Origin: Oidiodendron maius Zn
Lineage: Eukaryota > Ascomycota > Leotiomycetes > Myxotrichaceae
Assembly (NCBI GenBank): GCA_000827325.1
Contig: KN832888.1
Location: 840,081 to 904,080, forward strand
Reading direction: 5' to 3'
Length of the DNA: 64,000 nucleotides
Part shown: one piece after another, positions 44,324 to 55,401 of the stretch
Position numbering within the stretch: the first letter of the stretch is position 1
Layout of the letters: each line of letters opens with the position of its first letter
Notes under the pieces: model-generated
Database searches by the model: none
What the model saw: the letters and a program-made list of their open reading frames with translations, nothing else
Told to the model about the DNA's origin: nothing
Made by a program: the position numbers and the translations under genes

Positions 44324-45141
44324 TTATGCCGCCTGTTGAAACCGCTTCGCCCGCGCCTCCGCCTTTGCTTTCTCGGTTGGATCGTCAAGAATTGATGTTG
44401 GCTTCTTTGTCTTGCCCGCGGCCGCTGCTTTAGGTGCTGGTTCCGTCCGACGATCCGGGGTCTGCCTCTTTGCGCTCCTTCCTCCATCCTTGTCCTCCCG
44501 TCCTCTCTTCTGCCTGCGTTCTGGTAGTGCGGAATCCAACCCCTCTACGATCGTCTCCTTTGCATCCACCCCAAACTTCTTTGCGCGCTCAGTTAACTTC
44601 TTCGCCTCCTCATCCTCAGCAATACCGAAACGTTTGGCTCGCGCGGCTCGCTTGGCGGCCTCCTTCTCTGCATCCGTCTGCTGAATACCAATGGAGAAAT
44701 CCTGCTTCGGTGCCTCTGCCGCAGGCGCTTCCTCTGCCGTTGTTGAGGCTGCCTGTGCAGTAGCTCCACTAGCCTGTGGTGGTGCACTAACCTTCAAGTC
44801 TGTGGTTTTGGACGGGTCGATATCGACCTTTTGGTTAGGTACTGCAGCCGGATTCGCGACCTGGCCCTCGCCGCCCGCAGCAGCGACGGCAGCAGCTGGT
44901 GCTGTGGTAGCTTTGTTGTCATCCTCGTCCCAATCGATCTCGTCCTCGCCAGCTGTGGCTACTGGTTAGTTTGATGCGACTCAGGGATCAGCACAGGGAA
45001 CTGTGCAAGCATACCAGCTGGTTTCTTATCATTCTCCTGGAGCCGAGCGATGAGATCGGCTTTGTTGCCCGAGATGGCGAGACCGCGCTCTTGAAGGAGC
45101 TTCTTCAGATCCGGGACTTTCAGCTGCGCGTAATCCGCCAT
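44324..45141 (-). CDS. THO1: SAP-domain mRNA-export factor, THO1/SARNP (CIP29)-like
   Basis: Exon 1 is 45141-45015, the intron 45014-44959 (GTATGC..ACTAAC..CAGTAG), exon 2 44958-44324; 762 nt, 253 residues. An acceptor six bases later (CCACAG) is also in frame. The N-terminus is a SAP domain: ADYAQLKVPDLKKLLQERGL followed by AISGNKADLIARLQEND. An acidic and Ala-rich middle (EDEIDWDEDD) leads to the duplicated RAKRFGI and RAKKFGV motifs, an RRQKRGREDK basic run and a final RAKRFQ. That RAKRFG repeat is the signature of the Tho1/SARNP family, which binds RNA and the DEAD-box ATPase Sub2/UAP56 and works with TREX in co-transcriptional mRNP assembly in the nucleus. Confidence 0.9.
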
Positions 45142-46977
45142 GGTTAGTAGCGCTCTATGATTGAGTCTACTAGTCTATGAATCGGGAAGCAACGAGGGTC
45201 CGTCGCGAGAAGACAGAGAAGGCACGTCGTTGATGAATGTGGAGGTGGGCTGTATTGATTCCATATTAGTACGCGATAGATATCGATTCGCGTTGGCATT
45301 GGCGACGTGCGCTAGTGGGTCTAAGCGAGATCCTGTCCAGACTTCATATTGCCCCCCTTGCTCTTAGGCAATCTATATTGCGTATTTTCAAGCATTCTCT
45401 GCTCTTCAGGCGGGGAATTGATAAATGCGACACTTCCGTACTACAAAGGAAGTGTTATCTTGCATTGGGTGCATATCGCTGAATAACAAAGGACCGTGTT
45501 TATGGCACGCTATATTCAGACGCAAATGATATTTCATTCTAAGGTATATTTTTTGAACAAGGAGGATTTTTTCTGCAATGAATACAAGATATGTTCCGTC
45601 ATAAGAGAATAATGACCACGTGACAAAATCCTACTCAGATGTTGCTAATTGGGGGTTGTTTCCTTTTAAGTTGATTTTGTCACCAATTTCGAGCGTGAAG
45701 GGGGGGGGGGGGTTTAGTCGGATGAAAGAGGAGCCCGGGAAAGCCTTGCTGAATAGTTCATGCATGAGTCCTTCGACTCAGGCGACGAAATCCACTCAAT
45801 CGACAAAGTCTAGAGTTACTTCTGGACCGCTTGATGGTCATATCAGCGCGGGGTTTAGGCCGAGTTATATTTACCACCTCGTGATGAGTGGTTAAATGAA
45901 AGCATATTGGGTCACATAGGAATCTAGGACCGTAGTAGTGGAACGGCAAAACACCCATGGCCCATTCTCAAGGGTGTGAAGTCTCTCCATATTCTGAAAT
46001 TTTGCTCTGTGCGATGGTTGATATCTGTTCTCAACAATCTCCCCACCAAGCCCTCTCAGTGTTTCAGTATTGAAATCGGAAGAAGTCGCAATACGCGATC
46101 CCTCCGAAGTTCTAGCTGGAGCCACACAGTATCTATTCATCGCATGTGGCCCCTGCGATTGCGGCCTTCGGTAGGCCTTATACATGTGGAATCCTATATA
46201 GAGTGTACGTCGGCAGGAATTGCTATTCTGATCTCGCTCTCGGGCTGCCAGTCCATCTTGTCGTCATTTAATATTGAGAACCCCTTCTGGATACAGTTGA
46301 TTTGTATGATGAAAGATCTGATTTATGAGATATTGCTCAACTGTTGCAAGGCAAAATTGATAGGGCCACAATAAACATGTCTGAGTGGGGAAGAGGGGAT
46401 TGAGGAGTAGGAAGGTTTTGCTCCATGATTCTAGTTCTGATGTCGAATGTCTCCCCCGATGTGAAGTTTGGGATTGCGAAAGTTGTTACGGACTCGTCTA
46501 GCGACTGTGTGTGGTCCCAAATTTTGTACCTCGGACGGATTTTTGGCCTTCTACGATAACCTACTGATTATCTCTTTCTTAGGAGAGTTGGGGATCGAAC
46601 TCATACTACCGCCTATTGTTTGACGTCTTTGCCCCCTTTCCATTGTAGAAGCTGGCGTCTGGCTGGAATAAAATTAGGGATGCCATACGGTATTAATACG
46701 AGTTGATATGGGCAACGACAGATTGCAGGTTGGCAGAAGGAATGACGGCCCTGTCCTTGCCCTTGCTTTTTTAAGAAACTATATGACCGTTCGATGACCT
46801 GGTTTCTTAGCTGAGGCATAGGGCGATAATGATGATGTGGGAAGTGCCATCACGCCCATCCATCGGCCAGCTGGTATGTATCTGCAAGCGAGGCGACGGA
46901 GGATCTTTATTCATTTTGATGGCGGTGTCAGTGCGTAATAGTGTCCGGTGAAACTCAATATAGCCAATCTCCCATAC
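45142..46977. other. Intergenic, no supported gene; contains a 13-G homopolymer
   Basis: A run of 13 consecutive G lies at 45700-45712. Frames such as 45892-46185 minus and 45976-46374 plus overlap each other and show no domain. A hairpin-like GAGTT..AACTC near 46584-46602 was considered as part of a tRNA and rejected. Confidence 0.4.
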
Positions 46978-49445
46978 TCATTCCTCATCCCATTTCCATT
47001 CGCGAAGCAGTTGCTTCACTCGATAATCAGTAGCCCATCCAAGATCTGCCTCGATACCACGCAAGAGAATCAGAACAGCATTTCGTTCCTTCTTGTCCGT
47101 CAGGCATTGTCCTGCAACAAAGAGAGGTTGTACTTGTTGGATTCTAACGCTGCCTTCGGGCCTCCCTAGTGCAATACCACAGATTTGAAAGCTATGGTGT
47201 CTGGTATCCGATTCAAGATCTCGATAGGAATGAAGCCTTGCAGTCAGCGTCGATCGGCGTGCTGTTGACTCGTGAGGTTTGTTCACTATAAGTATGATTC
47301 GAGCCATATGGTATAATTGCATTGCTGAGGCACAGATTGGATTGCTATACCATATTTCCCAGAAGATCGCCTTAGGTGAATGGGCTGAGATGCTTCCGTC
47401 TGAGATTGGATCAAGTTTGGCACAGGGCTTGAACGTCTCTGGAAGACCCTGATACCAAATGTCAAGCTCCCTCTCAAGCTCCTTCCATCTCTCAAGTAGC
47501 ACCATCTGATTTATGCCAATAATTCCGTTTGGGCTTGCGGGATTCTGAGGATAGATATTGTCGATGGAGTCACCAGAAGCGATGAAATTGATAATCTTGG
47601 AAAGCAACCATATCAAAGCATTTGCTATCATATCTTCTCGCATGACTATCAGTCGATCGGGATAGTGAAAATCTTCTGTGTTACTGGGCATGACAAAACC
47701 ATGTTCATCAATATGTAGACCAGCAGCTCTCCAAAGTTCTAGGTCCTCGGTGTTGAGTCTCGTTTGCCCTTCGTTGATAACTGTAAATTTCGATTAATAC
47801 CAAGCGGTATATTTTGTGGCTAAATTACAAAGTAGATGCAAGGTAAATGATACGGGAAGGAGCTTACAGGCTGCGAGGAAATCCTGGCGCGCAAAGTTCC
47901 AAAATGCAGCTTTACGGGCCCTTGACGGCTTGACGCGTTCCGAGATAGAACTGGCACTTGTAGGCGACCGCACTGGCATCATACCTTCATTCTCCGCCAT
48001 ATCGAACAAGGACTTCGTACCACTCAGATGTCGTGACCATGCAGTATTAGCGTTATCCAGAAATTCATAAACACACAAGATAGCGACAGCAGCAAGGGTC
48101 TCATCTGATTTATTTGTATTGGGGCTAGGCAGGTTGTGCCTGCGATGCACTGGGACATTTGGAGTGATCCGCGGAGAGTGGACAGCACTCTGAGGGGTAA
48201 AAGGTTGCTCTGCGATAGGTGTCACGGACATTTCTTGTGCTCTAGAGTTGGAAAGCTCTTCCATCAGAAGCTGTATCGCCTTATCATAATACTTCGCCCC
48301 GAGGTACTCCCAGTCAACAGTCTCTGGATTGGGAAACAGTTCCATTTCTGCTTGGTCAGTGACATTTCCCCCGACGACGGCTTTCCGTCCTTGTACACGG
48401 CCAAGCTGTTTGGCTGCATATGCGCAAGCGGAATATTTGAGGAGAGGATTCAGTAGGGCCTGAACTGGAACCAACTGCGCAAAGTAACATCCTTGATCAT
48501 AGAGATCCATCCTAGACTTTGTTAGATAATATACTTGAGGTACCTGTAACCCGATACATACCATTGCCCGGCAGTTTCTGAGAAATGGCGTAGCAGAAAC
48601 GCAATTTCGTGTTCGATGATTGGTTTTGCGGCACTGGAAACAGAGTAGGCGCTAGAGGGTAAGGTGAAGATGGGGTCAATCCAAGGCGGACGTTGTGCCC
48701 CTTCAAAAGAAAGGTTGTGTTAGCACTTGCCAGATTTGACTCAAACTGCTGTACATACCTATCACCCCTTCAGGGACTGCTGGATTAAGTATGAAATTAA
48801 GATTATTAGAAGATGGATGTGCGATAATTGTGCTCCCAGGCGCATGCGCCGTGGTTGAGAGTGGCCTTATATAGCCGTAATTACTTGTCGCCGCAGCAGA
48901 GAGGGCCTCTAGTCCTGGGGCATCATCGAAGGGGATTTGGGGGAAATTTTCTCCTTCCCTACCCTCAAATCCGGGCATATCCCTTGTTCTACTGGTATCA
49001 AGGCTATCAGGCTCCGGAGTTGCCTCCATGTTAAACGGATCGGTGATGTTGAGGAAGGTCACTAAGCCCTCTAGATTAGCATGTGTCTTTCCATCTTGCT
49101 ATATAGGAATAGATTGATCTACCATTTTTCGGTACATCCACCCACACGTTATCCTCGTTGAACGTATCCTTGTATGCGTAAAAGCTCCCGAGTCTGCCAG
49201 AGCTGTCTCCTGCCTCATCGTCCCTATTCCTGTTCATCGAAGCATTCTGCTGATGTCGGAACACAACGCCATCGCTGGGTCGGCATTCTCGAGAGCCTCT
49301 ACGACATTGGCCGCAAACAGGTTTCTCTTCGTCGCATTTGAGCTTTCGTTGGCGGCAGGTCTGGCTGTTGAGTACAGGTACGTCAGCTCATCATATTGCC
49401 GCGGAAACCACCCAATTCAGCATACCATCCCGTACGAGACCTCAT
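46978..49445 (-). CDS. Zn2Cys6 fungal transcription factor, 719 residues
   Basis: Six exons join in frame: 49445-49426, 49364-49123, 49070-48759, 48700-48562, 48511-47868 and 47780-46978 (2160 nt). All five introns are GT..AG. The binuclear zinc cluster is at the start, MRSRTGCQTCRQRKLKC, with cysteines 7, 10, 17, 24, 27 and 34 (C-X2-C-X6-C-X6-C-X2-C-X6-C). The intron between exons 1 and 2 splits the codon of Cys7. REC is followed by RPSDGVVFRHQQNASMN, a stretch I associate with the Acr-2-like regulator group, though I cannot confirm this. The rest is a helical fungal-specific regulatory region (PF11951-like): ETLAAVAILCVYEFLDNANT, ARKAAFWNFARQDFLAAFIN, WLLSKIINFIASGD, FWEIWYSNPICASAMQLYHM. 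It is probably a nuclear DNA-binding regulator; targets are unknown. An upstream in-frame extension without an ATG makes 49445 the best start. Confidence 0.88.
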
Positions 49446-52400
49446 CTCTTGATCATCGTAGCCAGCTTCTCCACGGCACCGTCCGCGCGATGTAGGAGAG
49501 CATCTTGTGGATGCTAAGGTTGAAAGGAAGGAAGAATGAGCAGGGTCTCCCCGCGCCACATCTGGAACCCGAAGACTAACTATGACGCTAACCGTCTTGG
49601 AGCTAAACAACACCACTTTATTATCAACAACTTATCGCTCTTCAAGCTTCGCTCTTGATACGTGGTCGTTTGCTCCATTCATGAAATTGGCCATCAGCAA
49701 ATAGTTTGTATACATAGGCTTGTGGCTCTTGCGTGATACTATACCCCGCGTGGTTGGTGTTATCTCAAAAGTACGTCTTCCAGCGATTTCCCTGTCTATT
49801 ATAACGCAAATATACGTTTTCTCAGAACATTTAATGCTGAGCATATCATGCCTTACTACCTGGATAGCATAGAACGACCTTATCAGTGAGATGCGGCCTA
49901 TCTTCAGGGATTAACTTCCATTGTAACAGGTGTCTTCCGCGTTCATGCCGTGAGAAAGCCGACATCTTTGGAATTGAAAGCGGTAGAGGGACCAAAGGTC
50001 GAGACTGAAGGCTTTGCCTCCGGTTTGCCAAGATCTTTGGGATTGACTTTCGACATCCTGATAAATGAGGCTCTATACCAGAGCCTTTTGGGCAGCTCCT
50101 TATAATTGGTCTGTTGATAAACCGCAGCTTCCAGTATTCCAAATTATGACATTACCATGCCGCCGACTCAGTATTTTGTTTTCTCTTTACATATAACAGA
50201 TCTATCCAGTGCTCAGAATCCGCAGCACTCGAGTCAGTTTTCCTGCTCTTGTCTCTCAAAAGGCTCTTAGAGCGGTGACGACGCTTGAGAGCTAACTCCA
50301 CGCTTAGTCTGTACAGTAACTCCACCACCTTCAGGAGGGCCTAAATCCAGTGGGAAATTAATGGAGGCAATGCGGGTCCGCGGATAGACTTGTCATAGCC
50401 GTGTCTCCACTTTGACCTTGATATAAGGGAAAAGACGCCGAGCCGAGGTTTTGTAAAATGCACACAAAAGAGGAGATGATTATTATCACCGACATTGAGG
50501 ACTGATGGCGAGATAGCCAAAGATGATACCCATTGGACAGCGAAGAGTGAGAGAAGATAAAAGATCGGGAAAAAAAAAGTTCTTTTTCGAGAAAGACGTT
50601 GATCCTTTGCTGGATACGGCTACTACTATGTTCCTAGTGGCAACTAAGCGTCGCCATTCCAAACTAACAGTGGTTCCCGATATCCAATTCCACTGGATCC
50701 CACATTTGTTTTTGTGCAGGTGTTGATGTGATTTACTAATCTACAAGAGAGGACCTCCTAGTTAAGAGACACATATTCACATGTCATGGTCTCACTTTCG
50801 AGCATAGCACCTGGAAGAAGTCTAGAACCTTCTCGGACAGGAATCCAGCTTGTGAGACATCGTACCATGGAATCTATAGATCACATGGTACTTCTTCTTG
50901 GGCTCTTCTGGCCATGGGCTTTGGGAAAACACTGATGATGCCAAGAGAATGTACAATTCGGAGATGAAAACAAGCAATATGCGAATGAGCTGGAATGCGA
51001 CCGAATCCGCTGGTTCGTGAGAAGAGAGATTGTATTGCTTCGTCATTGGCTTATAATATCCCGCAAAGAGGAGCAAAGTAAGCCGTTATTAATTCTCACC
51101 TGGTGGTGCTATTGATATCCTTGATTGTCACATTCTGATTTTGCACCAGCGGCTCGTTCAAGATTGCAATTGCCGTTATTCTACAGTAGCGGCAGAGTCG
51201 GAGATCTACCACTACCCTGGCTCTCCACACTCTCATATATTGGCGCTTTGACGCCAGACCCGAAAGGGCACAATAATCAAAGCGCAGAGCCGATGGGGGT
51301 TGGGTCTCGATTGGGGGGGAAGGGGCGAGTATAGCTTCACTAGGAAACGATATGCCTCGCTTTTGCGCAAAAAGATATTAGTTTGCTGGAGTCGGCAAGG
51401 CAGGTAGATGAAAAATTACCGCATGGGCGGCAGCTGGACGCACCGTGACGATGTCGGGCTAGGTTCCCTGTATAGCGATTAGAATTGGAGATTTCCATCA
51501 TTGCAGGCGTTCTGTGGATGTTCCTCAGGGGCAAGGCGTTTCAACTCCCTCTCATGTCTCGTCGAGCGTGCCTATGCTGGCGGGGCGGCCTGGTTTTGCT
51601 ATCTGGGTTGGGACGGACAGCTCCGAGCCGCAGTATCTGAGGGCAGCCGTCTTGGCCAAAGAGAAAGGCCGACCCACTGGGAGGCGAGTTGACAAGATAA
51701 CAAGATGCTAAAGGCCATTCCCCGTACGCTGGGTGGCACTGACGGGCTTGGGCCTCCAGTATGAGGTGAGCGCCGTTGAGCCCTCTGGTGGGGGCAATCC
51801 AGCTTACACGCCAGGCTGGACGCGTCGTCTTTCGTATCGAGAGGGATCGGCTCTCCCTTTAGAGTAGGGGGTTTGGTACTGTGCGTTCACCAAATCCTGT
51901 GCAGTCGAGTACCAGAGCAATGGCTGTAGGCACCATTGACGTGGCTCCTCGCGCCCGGTATCGGGTATCGTGGACGGTAATGAAGGTATTTCGCACATAA
52001 GTCGACGCTGTGCCTACCGGCAGACGATGTACCCCTCGAAGACGCCCTCAGCCCTGTTCCTGAGAGCTAGTGACCCCTTTCCATACCCCGTCATACCAGG
52101 CACCTCCTGGAACCCCACCCGACGCCCTGGAAGGGATACGGCAGGCCCGATCTGCACCGCTCGCTTCTGAATGTGGAGGATGGGCCGGGCAGGTCGATGT
52201 GAGAGGAAGTTCTCTCTCCCACGTACAATTTTCCCCTCTCCACAGCATGTCAAGCTCCGACGAACGAGCCAGGTCCCTGCAGACACCGCGCATGATATCG
52301 TCAATTTCCCCGTTCCTGCACGTGAAAGTATCCCCATTGACGTGGAGATGCTGTTGCAGCAAACCCAGAATGTGATACTCTCCATGACCCTCCCTCTGGA

Positions 52401-53931
52401 AGTTCTCCACCCCCAGGATCACGGCCAACGGCTATGCCAAGACTTCAGGAGTGAGTGTCTGACGGTCAAGACGAAATTGATGCCTTCTCTCTGCAGAAGC
52501 CAGGAGAGCGTTCAGGTCGCTTAGAGATGACCATTCTGCTCCTTGCCTGACTCCTCGTTCGCCCCGCCGACGACCCCGCCTGGTGAAATCTCGGATCGAT
52601 CCTCTCCCTGCCAATAGTGTCCAGCAAAGAAGGGCATCTATTCGAGCGGACAAGGCGCCCACACGGCAGGCGGCAGTGTGTATTCAGGTCTGGATCTCCA
52701 CCGTCCCAGGAGAGGATGGCAAGTCCCAGCGCCTCCCAGTGGCCATGTGCCCAGAAAAGCGCCTTTGGAGAACTCACACATGCTGAAGATCGCGATACTA
52801 CTTGTATCAAGACGGCCCAAGTCGCAATCTCCCCTGCAGCGGTCCCGCGGGTTTTGGGTCCCTCCTGACCAGTTAACTGTCTAAGGTCCTGCCGCAGTGA
52901 CATCCGCTGCCACCGGCCTGGTCAATACAGTACTTTTGTCCCGTTCTCCACTTGCAGACAATTTTACCCGTGGGTTCACTCGCGACGGCATCCAACCAAC
53001 AGCGTGGATAGCTGCCAGGCCCGGCCCGGGGGTGCTACCGTTTGCTGCTGCCTCTGCTTCCAGGGAAGCATTACTGAGAGTGGCGGTACGTACTCGTACC
53101 CTACCAGGAGAGTCCACCCTACCGGGTCCCCTCCACGCTAGAAACCCCACAAACGGCCTTTCCCAATTACACATCTAATGCGACCGTGATTCGTCTGCTT
53201 CGTCTATTGCATAAGGAGCCAGGACGGCCGGTCATGGGAAAGCGCTGGAGACGCGTCGAGCATGGAGGTGGACTTCCAGCCCTTCAGCCGTCTAGCTGAA
53301 ATCGGAGTGGCTGACTTCGAAGTGGCTGCTGGAGTATGTGGCCCCATCAGCCCAGTCTCCTCGTTTGCCAACATGCCAGGCATGTGAGTGCCCATGTCTG
53401 GACCGACTAGGACTAGAATCGAAAGAAAGGGCCGTGATCTGCAGGATTCCCCTGCTCTCATGAAAGATCTGAGGCCCAACCTTTCTCCTCATCACGGAGC
53501 ATTTACACTTTTCAATAGACCCTTCTGAGGCTCTAGTTCCCAGTCGATATTGTCTCATACTCCGACGATCTCCTGATGCTGGGAACAGTTGGGGTAACCG
53601 TGGACATGGGATGTAGATATCGGACTTCTGCATAAACATCGCCACCCTCCAACTTGGCCAGTTCTCAATCTCCAGCAAGAACCGGCCACCCGGTCTACCT
53701 GCTTTTGATATTGAAGAGGCGCCTGGCTCTTGCTAATAGCCTTCATTCTCCTCGACTTTCACACGTCTTGGTCGTCGAGTCGACTTCTTTCTGTCGAATT
53801 CACCTCATTCCTTTCCAACCTGTTGTCTCTTGACAATTCCTCCTCGCTCTCTCCTAGACGACAATAAGTGCGAACGGCATTCGCGCATCATCACCTCCTT
53901 TCAATCTCCAACCCTGCAAAGGAACTTCAAG
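49446..53931. other. Long gene-free region upstream of the GPCR gene
   Basis: About 4.5 kb. From roughly 51100 to 53750 both strands are poor in stop codons (for example 52466-52903 minus, 52171-52524 plus), but the translations are Pro/Arg/Ser-rich shadows without domains. The last 200 bases (53740-53880) are CT-rich and look like the core promoter and leader of the GPCR gene. Confidence 0.45.
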
Positions 53932-55401
53932 ATGACGCCAGAAGACCTTACTTCCAGCCAACTCCACACCATCTCCGTGATTGAGCGACTATGTTCAACT
54001 CTGTCCCTATTGGGATGTACTTTCATTGCTGTCACTTTCTTGGGCTCGACATCCTTCCGCAAGCCCATCAACCGGCTGGTCTTCTACGCTTGTTTCGGGA
54101 ATGTGTTCACAAATGTGGCCACCCTGATTGCCAGATCTGCTATTCCCCATCAACTTTCCTTTCTATGCCAGTTCCAAGCCTTCTTGATTCAGATGTGCGT
54201 CGTCAACCTCTCTTCTTCACTCTCGCTGACCCTTGACGCAGGTTTATGCCAGCAGATGCATGCTGGGCTTTTGCAATGGCCCTGAACATCTGGCTCACTT
54301 TCTACCGAAAGTATGATGCGGAACGTATTCGACGACTGGAGGTCGTCTACATCTTGGCGTGTTACGGCATTCCGTTTGTCCCGGCCTTTGTCTACGTGTG
54401 GGTCAAGACGGAAGCCAAGGGTCGATTGTACGGCAACGCCGTTTCCTGGTGCTGGGTGTCTAGTGAATGGGACCTCTTGAGGCTTGTGACTTTCTACGTG
54501 CCGGTCTGGTGAGACGAATCAATTCCCCCCAGCGTTGTCTTGCTAATTTTCCAGGGTGATAATTGGACTCACAATGGCAATCTATGTCCGTGCTGGAGGG
54601 GATATCTACTCAAACAGAAAGCGGCTACTGAAGATGAGCAACGAGTATACAACAAGCCATATCTCAACTATGGATAATCCATTCCACGCTAGCAAGACTA
54701 CAGAAATCTCCTTCGTATCCGAGGCCTTGGACAAGAATGCCGAGACTGGCATGTTCGACATAGGAATGCCAGGTAACCAGGTCTCCAAACCATCGCCGGT
54801 GGCCAAGACTCCGTACTCTGTTACTGTTTCAACTGGCCCGAACCCGAACACCCAGTTGGATATCGAGAATGCAGTTCCAAGTGACCATCCCAAGGCGGAT
54901 AATTTCGAACTGTCGCCAACCGTTCGCTTTCCGGACCCCGATGGCCAGCGACCAGTCCCGATGCAAGGGCATCGTGCTGCGACTCAATCCGACAATGCAA
55001 ACTGGGCATATGCTAAGGTTGCTGTCCTCTTCTTCGTCGCGCTGATGGTGACCTGGATCCCGTCATCAGCCAACCGAGTATATTCTTATGTCCACCCGGG
55101 CGAGCTCTCCCTTGGCCTTGAATTCGCTTCTGCCTTCGTCCTTCCCCTTCAGGGCTTCTGGAATGGTCTCATTTATGCCACGACCAGTATTCCAGCCTGC
55201 AAGTCTTTCTGGAGAGAACTCAGAGGGCGCAAGGTATTCACCACCAAACCCCTTCGGCGAGTCAGCACCAACTTCCCTCCTAACAATGAAACTCTACGCG
55301 GACCTCCCAGCAGCCGTGGTGGCATGTTCACCGAGATCGATAGTCTTACCACAAATGAGAGCCGACCTAATTCTAAGGACTCCAAATCTAGCCCCATTTA
55401 A
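53932..55401 (+). CDS. cAMP-receptor-like G-protein-coupled receptor, 458 residues
   Basis: Exons 53932-54194, 54242-54508 and 54555-55401 total 1377 nt; introns of 47 and 46 nt are GT..AG. Seven hydrophobic helices are visible. Five are before the third intracellular loop: LCSTLSLLGCTFIAVTFLG, INRLVFYACFGNVFTNVATL, MFMPADACWAFAMALNIWLT, VVYILACYGIPFVPAFVYVW and VTFYVPVWVIIGLTMAIYV. Two follow a long loop: AKVAVLFFVALMVTWIPSSA and LEFASAFVLPLQGFWNGLIY. The pattern matches the fungal Git3/CRL family related to Dictyostelium cAMP receptors, plasma-membrane sensors that act through G-alpha to cAMP signalling. The loop of about 130 residues and the Ser-rich C-terminus are likely phosphorylated. 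The ligand is unknown. Confidence 0.88.

Noticed and set aside
46584-46602. GAGTT..AACTC hairpin with GATCGAAC, resembling a tRNA T-arm
   Set aside because: The loop is eight bases, the stem partner bases do not fit a T-arm on either strand, and no D-arm or acceptor stem is present.
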